Part shown: positions 49,843 through 59,332 of the stretch, piece after piece
Numbering within the stretch: the first letter of the stretch is position 1
Layout of the letters: each line of letters opens with the position of its first letter
Assembly: GCA_035285595.1 (NCBI GenBank)
Contig: JAYKGV010000002.1
Location: forward strand, 66,446 to 130,445
Direction: 5' to 3'
Length of the DNA: 64,000 bases
Origin: VGJW01 sp035285595
GTDB lineage: Bacteria; Cyanobacteriota; Sericytochromatia; S15B-MN24; VGJW01
The notes under the pieces: generated by a model
The model's database searches: none
What the model was told of the DNA's origin: nothing
Seen by the model: the letters and a program-made list of their open reading frames with translations, nothing else
Made by a program: the position numbers and the translations under genes

Positions 49843-51314
49843 TGGCGCTTGTCACGATCAACGGTCAGACCCTCGAGGTGCCTGATGGCACCAACGTGAT
49901 CCAGGCTGCGGCCCTGGCGGGATTTGACATCCCGCATTATTGCTACCACCCCGGATTGCCCATCGATGGCAACTGTCGGATGTGCTTGGTCGAGGTTGAG
50001 GGGGCGCGTGGTCCCCAGATTGCGTGCAACACCATCTTGAAGGCCACGCGGAACAAGGAAGGCGTCGAGGTGCCGGCGGCGGTCGTGCATACCGAGACCG
50101 ATGCCGTTCGCCAGATGCGTCAGGGCGTCATGGAGTTCTTGCTGCTCAACCATCCTATCGACTGTCCGGTCTGCGATCAGGCCGGGGAGTGTGGGCTGCA
50201 GGATTACTACATGGAGCACGGCAAATACAATCACCGTTCGGTCGTGCCCAAGGTCGAGAAGCTGAAGGCCCAGCCCATCGGTCCCAATGTCATCCTCGAT
50301 CAGGAACGCTGCATCCTTTGTTCCCGCTGTGTCCGATTCACCCGGGACGTGACGAAGACCCATGAGCTGGTCATCGCCGGCAGGGGGGACAAGAGTCGGA
50401 TCGAAGTTTTCCCGGGCACGCAGTTGGACAATGACTATGCCACCAACGTCGTGGACCTCTGTCCCGTAGGTGCTCTGACCAGTCGTGACTTCCGCTTCAA
50501 GAAGCGGGTCTGGTTCCTGCAGACCGCCGAGACCATCTGTACCGGCTGTTCCCGTGGTTGTAACGTGCACCTCGACCATGAAGGGGGCAAGGCCTATCGC
50601 TATCGTCCTCGCCAGAACGAGTCGGTGAACCAGTGGTGGATGTGTGACCGGGGACGCTTCACTTACAAGGCCGTCAATGAAGGGCGCCAGCGCGACGCGA
50701 GGGTGGGTTCCGAGACCGTGCCCTTCGCTCGGGCAACTCAGGAGCTCCGCCAGTTCTTGACCTCGGGCAAGGTAGGCTTCGTCGTGGGCGGACAGGCCTC
50801 GCTCGAGGACATCGCCATCGCCAAGTGGCTCGCTGCGGCGCTGGGGGCAAGGCTCTGGGGCCTTGATTGGACCGAGCCGGGCAAGGAAGACGACTTCTTG
50901 ATGAAAGCGGATCTGACACCGAATCGACGGGGTCTGGCACTGCTGGGCCTCGATGCGGACGAAGCCGCCTTCCGTGCCGAACTGCCCGGACTTTCGGCGC
51001 TGATCACGTTGGGAGTCACCCTGCCCGAGGATCTCGTGCATCCTCGCATCGCTGCGCTCGTCACCCACGCAGCAGCGGTGCCCCCGGGAGCGGCTCTGGT
51101 CTTGCCCGTGGCCGTCCATGCCGAGCGGCAGGCAGCCTATGTCAACTGTGACGGCATCATCCAGCACGTGCAGGCCGCCTTCGAGCCCAGCGGGGATGCC
51201 TTGCCGGCAAGTTCGCTGTTGGCCCTTCAGGCTGCCGGCCTGGGGCATCCGCTGCCGTTCGATCGTGACGGGGTCTGGAAGCGTCTCGAGGCGGAATTGG
51301 GGGTGATGGCGTGA
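49842..51314 (+). CDS. nuoG: NADH-quinone oxidoreductase subunit G (short form)
   Basis: 490 residues, much shorter than the about 900 of E. coli NuoG. The N-terminal half is complete: the [2Fe-2S] loop HYCYHPGLPIDGNCRMCLVEV, CPVCDQAGECGLQDYY, the [4Fe-4S] pair CILCSRCVRF, and CTGCSRGCN. The molybdopterin-like C-terminal domain is cut to about 200 residues, so it is a compact electron wire. The ATG at 49842 overlaps the nuoF stop. Confidence 0.94.
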   Translation: MALVTINGQTLEVPDGTNVIQAAALAGFDIPHYCYHPGLPIDGNCRMCLVEVEGARGPQIACNTILKATRNKEGVEVPAAVVHTETDAVRQMRQGVMEFLLLNHPIDCPVCDQAGECGLQDYYMEHGKYNHRSVVPKVEKLKAQPIGPNVILDQERCILCSRCVRFTRDVTKTHELVIAGRGDKSRIEVFPGTQLDNDYATNVVDLCPVGALTSRDFRFKKRVWFLQTAETICTGCSRGCNVHLDHEGGKAYRYRPRQNESVNQWWMCDRGRFTYKAVNEGRQRDARVGSETVPFARATQELRQFLTSGKVGFVVGGQASLEDIAIAKWLAAALGARLWGLDWTEPGKEDDFLMKADLTPNRRGLALLGLDADEAAFRAELPGLSALITLGVTLPEDLVHPRIAALVTHAAAVPPGAALVLPVAVHAERQAAYVNCDGIIQHVQAAFEPSGDALPASSLLALQAAGLGHPLPFDRDGVWKRLEAELGVMA

Positions 51315-52753
51315 GCTGGCTCTTGGCCTCGGCCGACTACTTGGCCGTCCTGCTTCGCCTCGTGCTGTCCGCAGGCATCCTGTTGACGGTCATGCCACTG
51401 ACCATCTACCTGGAACGCAAGGGTTCTGCCTTGATCCAGGATCGGCCGGGTCCCAATCGGGCGGCCTTGTTCGGCATGTTTCGCCTGGGGGGGGTGGCCC
51501 ACGTTCTGGCGGACGTCATCAAGCTCATCACCAAGGAAGACATCATCCCTGCGGGGGTCAACCGGTTTTATTTCAAGCTTGCACCTTTCATCGTCGCGTT
51601 CATCCCGCTCACGACCTTCATGATTGTGCCGATAGCCGACGATGTCCGTCTCTCTGACACCTTCGCGACGCCGATGGCGACTCTGGAGCTGGACGGCGGA
51701 CTGCTATGGTTCTTTGCCATGACCTCGCTTGCGGTGTACGGCGTGGTCTTCGCCGGATGGGCCTCCAACAACAAGTTCAGCTTGCTGGGCGGCATCCGCA
51801 GCAGCGCCCAGCTGTTGAGCTACGAGATTCCGATGGCTCTGTCCGTGATTGCCGTGATGCTGACCTATGCGACGGTTCAGCCCAATGCGATGGTCCAGGC
51901 CCAAGGCGAGTTGCTCTGGGGATTCCTGCCGCACTGGGGCATCATCCTCCAGCCGCTCGGGTTCATCGTGTTCATCACGTGTGCCTTTGCCGAAATCAAC
52001 CGAGTGCCCTTCGATCTCGCGGAAGGCGAGGCGGAGCTCGTGGCCGGCTACCACACCGAGTATTCGGGCATGCGGTTCGGTCTGTTCTTCATGGCCGAGT
52101 ACATGGCGCTGGTGACCTCCGGGGCGTTGACCGTGACGATGTTCCTCGGTGGCTGGCAACTGCCTGGCTTGCCTACGGAACGTCTGATTGCGGACGCAGG
52201 CATCCTGATCCCTGCCTTTGTTGCGGGGGCGGGTCTCCTGTTGGCGTTCGGCGCGGGTCGACTGGTGCGGCACTATCGTGACTACACCCGCGGTCGTTGG
52301 GGTGATCGTCGGGACCTTGAACCCCTCGTCTTCGGGGTCCTGTTCGCGGTCGGAGCCGTCCTCCATTTCGCCGGGGCCGGCGCCGCTTGGGCGGCACGTG
52401 ATCTGCTTCCCAGCTGGATGCCACCCATCTTTGCTGCCGTCGTCCAGGTGTCGGTCTTCACCCTGAAGCTGCTGTTCCTGTGCTGGTGTTTCGTATGGGT
52501 CCGCTGGACGATGCCCCGTTTCCGCTACGACCAAGTAATGGATCTGGGTTGGAAGAATCTTCTGCCCCTCGCATTGTTCAACCTTCTCGTGACCGCCGTG
52601 CTGATGCTGAAGCCTTGGGGGCGCGAACTGCTCCCCGTCGCACCCTTGGCCACCTTGCTCCTCATGTGGGTTTGGAAGCGCTTCCTGATCCCGGCACAGG
52701 CTCGAATTCCCGCAACGTCCCGGCTCGTCGTCCAGGAGGAAGCCTCGGTATGA
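51311..52753 (+). CDS. nuoH: NADH-quinone oxidoreductase subunit H, with an inserted segment
   Basis: 480 residues against about 330 in E. coli. The core is clear: YLERKGSALIQDRPGPNRAA, EINRVPFDLAEGEAELVAGYHTEY split as EINRVPFDLAEGEAELV and GYHTEYSGMRFG, and WVRWTMPRFRYDQVM. Between about residues 310 and 375 lies an extra segment with RLVRHYRDYTRGRWGDRR and a further hydrophobic stretch. NuoH forms most of the quinone tunnel. GTGA overlap with nuoG. Confidence 0.95.
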   Translation: MSWLLASADYLAVLLRLVLSAGILLTVMPLTIYLERKGSALIQDRPGPNRAALFGMFRLGGVAHVLADVIKLITKEDIIPAGVNRFYFKLAPFIVAFIPLTTFMIVPIADDVRLSDTFATPMATLELDGGLLWFFAMTSLAVYGVVFAGWASNNKFSLLGGIRSSAQLLSYEIPMALSVIAVMLTYATVQPNAMVQAQGELLWGFLPHWGIILQPLGFIVFITCAFAEINRVPFDLAEGEAELVAGYHTEYSGMRFGLFFMAEYMALVTSGALTVTMFLGGWQLPGLPTERLIADAGILIPAFVAGAGLLLAFGAGRLVRHYRDYTRGRWGDRRDLEPLVFGVLFAVGAVLHFAGAGAAWAARDLLPSWMPPIFAAVVQVSVFTLKLLFLCWCFVWVRWTMPRFRYDQVMDLGWKNLLPLALFNLLVTAVLMLKPWGRELLPVAPLATLLLMWVWKRFLIPAQARIPATSRLVVQEEASV

Positions 52754-53244
52754 AGGTCGAGCGTGTCAAGCCATCGGAGGGTCTGGAATCCACCTACCTC
52801 TGGCACATCGTCAAGGGACTGGGTGTCACCGTCGGGCACACCGTAAAGCACCTTGTGGGCAGCAAGCCGATGCAGACCAAGGAGTATCCCGAAGTTCGCA
52901 AGGAGATGCCTGAAGGCTATCGCGGCAAGCATCGACTGCTTCCCAAGGAGTCTGGCGAGCCCAAGTGCACGGCGTGCATGATGTGCGCGACCGTTTGCCC
53001 TGCTGCATGCATCCACATCGAGGCGGGTGAGCATCCGGATCCTAAGGTCGAGAAGTTCCCTGTCACCTTCGACATCGATCTTCTCAAGTGTGTCTTCTGT
53101 GGCATGTGCGTGGAAGCCTGCCCCGTGGACGCCATACGCATGGACTCGGGCATCTACACCTTCGCCGATTTCCAGCGCGACGACTTTGTCGTGCACAAGG
53201 ACGAGCTGCTGCGCACGCCTTCGCAGTGGTCCGATCCGGTGTAA
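52750..53244 (+). CDS. nuoI: NADH-quinone oxidoreductase subunit I
   Basis: 164 residues. Two 8-iron ferredoxin motifs, CTACMMCATVCPAACI and CVFCGMCVEACPVDAI, hold clusters N6a and N6b that pass electrons to NuoB. It starts at an ATG that overlaps the nuoH stop. A 16-base gap follows before nuoJ. Confidence 0.96.
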   Translation: MKVERVKPSEGLESTYLWHIVKGLGVTVGHTVKHLVGSKPMQTKEYPEVRKEMPEGYRGKHRLLPKESGEPKCTACMMCATVCPAACIHIEAGEHPDPKVEKFPVTFDIDLLKCVFCGMCVEACPVDAIRMDSGIYTFADFQRDDFVVHKDELLRTPSQWSDPV

Positions 53245-53260
53245 CCTGAACGGACCGACC

Positions 53261-53764
53261 ATGCTCGACACTTTTCTCTTCCTCGTTCTGGCCGTCATTG
53301 CCGTTGTCGGTGCCGTGGCTACCGTCTCGCGCCGTCATCCCTTGGGTTCCGCCCTGGCCTTGATCGTCGTGATGATTGCCCTGGCTGGCATGTACGCCTT
53401 GCTGGCTGCGCCACTTGTGGCGATGTTGCAGATCCTGGTTTACGGCGGTGCCATCCTCGCCTTGATTGTGTTTGTCATCATGCTGCTTAACGTCAAACAC
53501 GAGGATCTGGCGCATGAGGATGATCTGGTGGGTCGCCTCGGCATGGGGCTCACGGTGGGCGGCCTGCTCTTCATGGCCCTGGCCGCGGGTATCCTCGCCA
53601 TTCCCTCCGACCCCTTCGTTCCGGCTCCTCCGGGCTTTGGAGGCATTGTTGCCGTGGGGCGTGGTTTGTTCCGGGATCACCCGGTGCCTTTCGAGGTCGT
53701 GTCGCTGTTGCTGACGGTCGCCGTGGTGTCGGCCGTGGGCATGGCCAAGCGGAGGCTGGATTGA
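53261..53764 (+). CDS. nuoJ: NADH-quinone oxidoreductase subunit J
   Basis: 167 residues, five hydrophobic segments. LQILVYGGAILALIVFVIML is the conserved TM3 of NuoJ with the pi-bulge region (VYxGAI). It is part of the membrane arm proton path. It ends one base into nuoK. Confidence 0.94.
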   Translation: MLDTFLFLVLAVIAVVGAVATVSRRHPLGSALALIVVMIALAGMYALLAAPLVAMLQILVYGGAILALIVFVIMLLNVKHEDLAHEDDLVGRLGMGLTVGGLLFMALAAGILAIPSDPFVPAPPGFGGIVAVGRGLFRDHPVPFEVVSLLLTVAVVSAVGMAKRRLD

Positions 53765-54063
53765 TGGGCCTGCAGGCACCTTTGCTCGTCGCGGCGGCGC
53801 TGTTTTCGATTGGTGTGGGCGGATTCGTCGCACGGCGGAACGTCTTCTCGCTTCTCATGTGCATCGAGCTGATGCTCAATGCCGTGAATCTCGTCTTTGT
53901 GACCTTCAGTCGCCAGTGGCTTGCCCCTGAAGGGCACGTCACCGTGCTGCTGGTCGTGGCCCTCGCGGCAGCTGAGGCCGCTGTCGCCCTGGCCATCGTC
54001 ATCATGCTGTTTCGCCATCGCGAGACGCTCGATGTCGATGTCTTCGCCTCGATGAAGGAGTGA
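53764..54063 (+). CDS. nuoK: NADH-quinone oxidoreductase subunit K
   Basis: 99 residues with three helices. Two glutamates in membrane helices, in CIELMLNAVNLVF and AAEAAVALAIVIM, are the proton-path residues of NuoK. It starts with the ATG overlapping the nuoJ stop. Confidence 0.95.
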   Translation: MGLQAPLLVAAALFSIGVGGFVARRNVFSLLMCIELMLNAVNLVFVTFSRQWLAPEGHVTVLLVVALAAAEAAVALAIVIMLFRHRETLDVDVFASMKE

Positions 54064-54070
54064 TCCCACC

Positions 54071-56038
54071 GTGTCGCATGTGCACTTGCTCGGTTGGATT
54101 CTCTTTGCCCCGCTGGCCGCTGCGGTCCTGAACGCCATCGTGGCTCTCCGATCCGCCCGTCTCCCTCGGGAGGCGAATGGTCACTCCCTTAGGCCACGGG
54201 ACCAGCTGTCGGCGATGGTCGGAGTCGGGGGACCCTTGGCTTCGGCCCTCGCGGCCTGGGCCCTCGGGTTCGATTTTCTGTCCCGTGACCGCGCCTTGCG
54301 CTTGGTCGAACTTGACCTCGGTCCCTGGTTCTCCTTTGGCCAAGCCCATGTGGAGTGGCTGTTCAGAGTCGATGCCCTTTCCTTGGTGATGGTTTTGGTC
54401 GTGACCACGGTCGGTACCCTCATCCACTTGTATTCCATTGGATACATGGCCGGTGATACAGGGTTTCCCCGGTTCTTTACGTGGCTCAACCTCTTCACCT
54501 TTGCCATGCTGGTCTTGGTGACCGCGCGCGACCTCGTCGTGTTGTTCCTTGGCTGGGAAGGCGTGGGAGTCTGTTCGTATCTGCTGATCGGCTACTGGTT
54601 CACGGATGCGGCCAAGGCCGCTGCGGGGCTCAAGGCCTTCGTCGTGAATCGGGTAGGCGACCTCGGATTGCTGTTGGGCATGTTTCTGCTGTATTGGAGC
54701 ATGGCACCCGGTGGGCAGGCTTCGCTGGACCTGGATCTGCTCTTGGCCCACGTATCCAAGCTCTCGGTCCCCTTGGCCACGGCCGCGGCTGTCCTGCTTT
54801 TCGTAGGCGCCATGGGCAAGTCCGCACAGGTCCCGTTGCACATCTGGCTCCCTGATGCGATGGCCGGTCCGACGCCAGTTTCGGCCCTGATCCACGCGGC
54901 GACCATGGTGACGGCCGGTGTGTATCTGGTGGCCCGTCTTCACCCTCTGTATCACCACGCGCCGGCCGCCCTGGCCTTCATAGGTGGCCTGGGAGCGCTC
55001 ACGGCACTTTTGGCCGCTACCGTCGCGTGTACCCAGACCAACATCAAGCGGGTCATCGCTTGGTCGACGGTGTCACAACTGGGCTATATGTTCATGGCTC
55101 TGGGTGCCGGTGCGTTTTCCGTGGGGATTTATCACCTGGTCACCCACGCCTTCTTCAAGGCCCTGTTCTTCCTGTCTGCCGGTGCGGTCATTCACGCCTT
55201 GCACGGCGAGGAGAACCTGGAGCGTATGGGTGGCCTGTGGTCTCGGTTACGCCTGACGGGTCCTGCCTTCCTGGTGGCTGCCGCAGCCAACGCAGGTTTG
55301 CCCCCCCTGTCGGGGTTCGTGAGCAAGGATGCCATCTTGGTGGCGACGTGGCATGCGCATCATCCGGTTTGGTTCGGGGTGGGGCTGTTGACCGCAGGCA
55401 TGACTGCCTTCTATTCCTTCCGGTTGGTCGCCCTCGTCATGGGTGGCACCGCGAGGGATCCCGAGTTGGCCAACGGGGCGCATGAGGCGGGCTGGACGAT
55501 GGGGCTTCCCCTCGTGGTCCTCGCCGTTGGCGCCTTAGGGGCGGGCGCTCTCGAGTGGCCCCACGAACTGGGTGGAACCCTGTGGTTCAGCCAGTGGCTC
55601 GAGCCCATCTTCTATCCGAGTCTCGATCACGGTGTCCACGGGAGTCCGTGGATTGATTTGGCTTTGACGGCCGTTTCGGTGGCTGTCGTGGCCTTAGGCG
55701 CAGCGATAGGCTGGGGCTTGCATGCCGGGCCTGGCGCGGGAACGGAGTCGCCTTGGCCGCGTCTGCAGGGACTGTGGCTCACCATGCGGCGTGGCTGGCA
55801 TGTGGACGAGTCTCTCGATCTGGTGGCCGTGAAGCCGGTGGTGTTCTCCTCAAAGGCTGCCGCCCCTTTCCTTGAGGTCCTTCTGTCCGCATGCTCGCGG
55901 CTGCTCCTGGGTGGGGTAACGGTGGCCGGACGTGGCGTTGCGGCCCTGCAGAGCGGACTGGCGCGCCACTACGCCATGGCCATGCTGGTCGGATTGGTAG
56001 GCCTTGTGGCGTGGGCCGTGCTGGCCGGAGGCCAATGA
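54071..56038 (+). CDS. nuoL: NADH-quinone oxidoreductase subunit L
   Basis: 655 residues. An antiporter-like subunit at the end of the membrane arm, with WEGVGVCSYLLIGYW, KSAQVPLHIWLPDAMAGPTP and the long C-terminal amphipathic helix region. Conserved Glu and Lys in helices 5 and 7 fit proton pumping. GTG start seven bases after nuoK. Confidence 0.96.
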   Translation: MSHVHLLGWILFAPLAAAVLNAIVALRSARLPREANGHSLRPRDQLSAMVGVGGPLASALAAWALGFDFLSRDRALRLVELDLGPWFSFGQAHVEWLFRVDALSLVMVLVVTTVGTLIHLYSIGYMAGDTGFPRFFTWLNLFTFAMLVLVTARDLVVLFLGWEGVGVCSYLLIGYWFTDAAKAAAGLKAFVVNRVGDLGLLLGMFLLYWSMAPGGQASLDLDLLLAHVSKLSVPLATAAAVLLFVGAMGKSAQVPLHIWLPDAMAGPTPVSALIHAATMVTAGVYLVARLHPLYHHAPAALAFIGGLGALTALLAATVACTQTNIKRVIAWSTVSQLGYMFMALGAGAFSVGIYHLVTHAFFKALFFLSAGAVIHALHGEENLERMGGLWSRLRLTGPAFLVAAAANAGLPPLSGFVSKDAILVATWHAHHPVWFGVGLLTAGMTAFYSFRLVALVMGGTARDPELANGAHEAGWTMGLPLVVLAVGALGAGALEWPHELGGTLWFSQWLEPIFYPSLDHGVHGSPWIDLALTAVSVAVVALGAAIGWGLHAGPGAGTESPWPRLQGLWLTMRRGWHVDESLDLVAVKPVVFSSKAAAPFLEVLLSACSRLLLGGVTVAGRGVAALQSGLARHYAMAMLVGLVGLVAWAVLAGGQ

Positions 56039-56042
56039 CGTG

Positions 56043-57539
56043 ATGTTTTCTTTGCCTGTCTGGATGCTCTTGCTGCCGTTCTTGGCTGCCGCCGTCGTCA
56101 TGGTTCTTCCCCGGGCTTGGGCCCGCACGTTTTCCAGTCTCGCCATGGCCGGGCTGGTACTCCTTGCCGCTTGGATTCTCAAGGATTTCAGGATGACCGC
56201 CGAGCTGCAGCAGACGGTCTCGTGGCCGATGCTGCCCCTGTTTGGACAGGCCCTGCGTCTGGGAGTCGATGGCTTGTCGCTTCTGCTGCTTGTCGCTGGG
56301 GCATCCCTGGGGTTGGTGGCCGTTCTGGTGGCGGGCAAGGATCGACCTCCCGCCTTCCACGCTTGGTTGCTGCTCTTCGTCGGCACGATGACCGGTGTGC
56401 TGCTGGTCCAGGACCTCTTGTTGTTCTATGTGTTCTGGGAGCTCATGCTCCTGCCTGCCTTGTTCCTGATCCTGCTATGGGGCGATGCTGACAGGCGCCG
56501 TGCGACCATGCCGTTCGTTGCGGTGACGCTGGTCGGTTCGTTGGCCATGTTGGCGACCGTGTTGGCGATCGGTGCGGATGTCCGTCTGCGTGCAGGTGCA
56601 GTGACCTTCGATCTGGACGTGTTGCCCATGGTTCTGGAGTCGTGGTCCCCGACGGCCAAGACGTGGGCGTTTGCGGGTCTGGTGTTGGCCTTTGCCGTCA
56701 AAATACCGCTGTTTCCACTGCACTTCTGGCTGCCGGCCGCCTATACCTCTGCTCCGCTGCCTGCAGTGATCCTGCTGTCGGGGCTGATGGCCAAGCTGGG
56801 GACCTACGGGATGTTGCGCATCGCCATGCCGCTTTTCCCCGAACAGGCGGCCGCCTGGGCCCCGTGGCTCGCGGGCCTGGCCATCGCCGGCATCCTGCAC
56901 GGGGCCGTGCTGGCGCTGGGTGCCCGTGATGTACGGACGGTGCTGGCCTGCTCGAGCTTTTCCCACCTGGGCTGGGTGGCCTTGGGCATCTTCAGTTTGA
57001 CAGCCGAGGGATGGACGGGGGCCTTGCTGCAGCAGGTGGGCCATGCCATCACCACGGCGGCTCTTTTCATCCTGGCGGCCTATGCGAGCGAGCGACAGGG
57101 TGCGACCAAGCTCGCCACCTTCGGCGGAATGGCTACCACGTATCCGTGGCTCGCCGTCGCTCTCGTCTTCGCGGCGATGGCCTCTGCAGGGCTGCCGGGC
57201 CTGAACGGCTTCGTGGGTGAGTTCTTGATCCTTCTCGGAGCCTGGGGGTTGTCACCGTGGGCCGCAGCTGTCGGGGGGCTTGGCGTGGTCTTCGGAGCGG
57301 CCTATCTGCTCTGGTTGCTCCAACGCATGCTCTATGGGGCGGTACCGCCTGCCTCTCCCCGAGGAGCGGACCTTTCCCCCCGTGAGCTGGTGATTGTGAT
57401 GCCGCTGCTGGTCATGATGCTGGTCTTCGGGATTCGTCCCGCTCTTGTGTTGGACCGGATCAAGCCTTGGGCAGATGCCAAGGCGGGATTGTTTCACGCC
57501 ACGTCATCCCACGCCGCTGAGATGGCAGGTAATCTCTGA
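56043..57539 (+). CDS. nuoM: NADH-quinone oxidoreductase subunit M
   Basis: 498 residues. A second antiporter-like subunit; FWELMLLPALFLI carries the conserved Glu, KIPLFPLHFWLPAAYTSAP is the family signature, and LLQQVGHAITTAALF and LNGFVGEFLIL are conserved. A GTG one codon earlier is an alternative start. It ends one base into nuoN. Confidence 0.96.
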   Translation: MFSLPVWMLLLPFLAAAVVMVLPRAWARTFSSLAMAGLVLLAAWILKDFRMTAELQQTVSWPMLPLFGQALRLGVDGLSLLLLVAGASLGLVAVLVAGKDRPPAFHAWLLLFVGTMTGVLLVQDLLLFYVFWELMLLPALFLILLWGDADRRRATMPFVAVTLVGSLAMLATVLAIGADVRLRAGAVTFDLDVLPMVLESWSPTAKTWAFAGLVLAFAVKIPLFPLHFWLPAAYTSAPLPAVILLSGLMAKLGTYGMLRIAMPLFPEQAAAWAPWLAGLAIAGILHGAVLALGARDVRTVLACSSFSHLGWVALGIFSLTAEGWTGALLQQVGHAITTAALFILAAYASERQGATKLATFGGMATTYPWLAVALVFAAMASAGLPGLNGFVGEFLILLGAWGLSPWAAAVGGLGVVFGAAYLLWLLQRMLYGAVPPASPRGADLSPRELVIVMPLLVMMLVFGIRPALVLDRIKPWADAKAGLFHATSSHAAEMAGNL

Positions 57540-59062
57540 TGAACCCCCAGTTCGCCGCCTATCTTCCCTTGGCCCCCCTGGCACTGCTGGTCCTTGGCGC
57601 TTTGCTTGCCCTGCTTCTCGTGCCTGCCTCGCGGCAAGGTGACCCCGAGCGGACCTTGCCGTGGCACGCCGGGATGGTCCTTGCCAGTGCCTTGATTCTG
57701 GCTCTCACACTTTGGATTCGACCGGTGCTGGGGATGGATCCGGTCGGTCCATCGGGAGCCTTCCGGGCTTCCTACCTGGGTGGCGCCATCACGGTTGATA
57801 GCTTGTCCCTCCTCCTTGTCGTCCTGGCCTCTGCGGGTGGCCTGCTGACCCTGCCTCTCCTCGTGAACGCTTCGGAGAGAGGTGGCTTTGCCTACGGCGA
57901 GCTGCACGCACTGTTGTTGTTTGCCGTGAGCGGGGCCGGGATGGTCGGTGCGGCGGGTGATATGTTCACCGGTTTCCTGGGACTGGAGGTGCTTGCCATC
58001 TCCGTGTATGGCCTGATTGGGCTCGAGCGCTCCCGGCCCAGAGCTCAGGAGGCGGTTCTCAAGTACTTGCTGCTTGGTGCCTTTGCGTCGGCGATCATGC
58101 TGCTGGGGATGGCCTTTCTCTTCGGGGCGTCGGGTAGCCTCTCTTTCACGGCACTGCAGAAGTCCTCGGCCCATCTGCCGCCTGCACGGCACGCGGTGGC
58201 GTTGCTTGGCCTTGCGGCGGTAGCTGCTGGATTGGCTTTCAAGGTGGCGGCGGTACCGTTTCACATGTGGTCCGCGGATGTCTATGAAGGGGCTTCTACA
58301 CCGGTCACGGGATTCATGGCGACTGTCGTGAAGGTGACGGCCTTCGTCTTTGGCATGAGAGTCCTGTTGTGGGGTCTGGCCGGTCTTGGACAGGATTGGC
58401 AGCCTTTGTTGGCTACGTTGGCCGTGGCGTCGATGCTTGTCGGCAATCTGATGGCCATCACGCAGTCGAAGCCTAAGCGGACGTTGGCGTTCTCGAGCGT
58501 GGTCCATAGCGGCTATATGCTCGTGGGCCTCTCCTCTGCTGCAGGGACGTCCGGGGTAGGTGCGGCCGAGGCCCTCGTCATCTACCTTGTGGCCTACCTG
58601 CTCACCAACCTCGCCGCCTTTGCCTGCCTTGACATCCTGGAGCGCGACGGTGGCCTCGATGGGGCAGTTTCCCGTCATCCATGGGTTGCGTCGGCCTTCA
58701 TCTTGTCGTTGCTCTCGCTGGTCGGTTTCCCGATGACGGCGGGCTTCCTTGGAAAGTACCTCGTGTTCGCATCTGCCTTTGAGGCGGGGTTGTCCTGGCT
58801 GGGCGTGCTCGCCATTTTCAGCAGCATCCTGTCCTTGGCCTATTACCTCCCCTTGATTTTCAAACTGATGGGTTCATCTGGGCGTGGCCCAGCCGAGGCC
58901 GTCTTGGTGCCTGGGCGTGGCGAATCGATCTCCGTAGCCGTCTCCTCGACCCTTGTGGTGGCCATAGGGGCAGGGATTCTTGCCGTGGCGGGCTGGATGG
59001 TGCCTGGTGCCCAGTGGCTCGCACAGTGGGCGGCGCAGGCCGGTCATATCTTGTTCCCTTGA
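57539..59062 (+). CDS. nuoN: NADH-quinone oxidoreductase subunit N
   Basis: 507 residues, third antiporter-like subunit. GLEVLAISVYGLIGLERS, AFKVAAVPFHMWSADVYEGAS and GFPMTAGFLGKYLVF match NuoN. It ends the operon; the -35 box of the tRNA-Leu promoter overlaps its stop codon. Confidence 0.96.
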   Translation: MNPQFAAYLPLAPLALLVLGALLALLLVPASRQGDPERTLPWHAGMVLASALILALTLWIRPVLGMDPVGPSGAFRASYLGGAITVDSLSLLLVVLASAGGLLTLPLLVNASERGGFAYGELHALLLFAVSGAGMVGAAGDMFTGFLGLEVLAISVYGLIGLERSRPRAQEAVLKYLLLGAFASAIMLLGMAFLFGASGSLSFTALQKSSAHLPPARHAVALLGLAAVAAGLAFKVAAVPFHMWSADVYEGASTPVTGFMATVVKVTAFVFGMRVLLWGLAGLGQDWQPLLATLAVASMLVGNLMAITQSKPKRTLAFSSVVHSGYMLVGLSSAAGTSGVGAAEALVIYLVAYLLTNLAAFACLDILERDGGLDGAVSRHPWVASAFILSLLSLVGFPMTAGFLGKYLVFASAFEAGLSWLGVLAIFSSILSLAYYLPLIFKLMGSSGRGPAEAVLVPGRGESISVAVSSTLVVAIGAGILAVAGWMVPGAQWLAQWAAQAGHILFP

Positions 59063-59087
59063 CCTGACCCTGATTATGGCCTAAAAT
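59059..59087 (+). promoter_or_regulatory. Canonical promoter of tRNA-Leu
   Basis: TTGACC (59059-59064) and TAAAAT (59082-59087) are 17 bases apart, with a predicted start near 59094, six bases before the mature tRNA. TTGACC overlaps the nuoN stop codon. Confidence 0.7.
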
Positions 59088-59099
59088 TAAACCCTTCCC

Positions 59100-59181
59100 G
59101 CGGAAGTGGCGGAACGGCAGACGCGCACGCCTCAGGAGCGTGTACCCAAAAGGTGTGGGGGTTCAAATCCCCCCTTCCGCA
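59100..59181 (+). tRNA. tRNA-Leu (anticodon CAG)
   Basis: Acceptor arms GCGGAAG (59100-59106) and CTTCCGC (59174-59180) pair perfectly, with discriminator A at 59181. The anticodon stem CACGC/GCGTG closes the loop CTCAGGA, giving CAG at 59133-59135. A long variable arm and the T arm GGGGG-TTCAAAT-CCCCC are present. The 3' CCA is not encoded and must be added. Confidence 0.95.
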
Positions 59182-59191
59182 CCTAATTCGA

Positions 59192-59225
59192 GGCTGGCAG
59201 GCGTAGGTCTGTCAGCCTTCTTGTT
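59192..59225 (+). terminator. Terminator of tRNA-Leu
   Basis: GGCTGGCAG (59192-59200) pairs with CTGTCAGCC (59209-59217), with one G-T wobble, and is followed by TTCTTGTT. It sits ten bases after the tRNA. Confidence 0.7.
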
Positions 59226-59257
59226 GGGCTTTCCGATCGGTCGACCTTATCAAGGGT

Positions 59258-59308
59258 AACGGCGGAGGGGAGCGGCGAGCTTGCTCTTGCCTCTTCCCCT
59301 CCGCCGTT
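59258..59308. other. Long inverted repeat upstream of the etf gene end
   Basis: A perfect 14-base arm AACGGCGGAGGGGA at 59258-59271 pairs with TCCCCTCCGCCGTT at 59295-59308 across a 23-base loop. There is no T tract on either side, so it is not a standard terminator. It may stabilise the 3' end of the etfBA message or act with Rho; this is a guess. Confidence 0.6.
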
Positions 59309-59332
59309 GTGACGCAGGTGCTGCGGCGGGGT

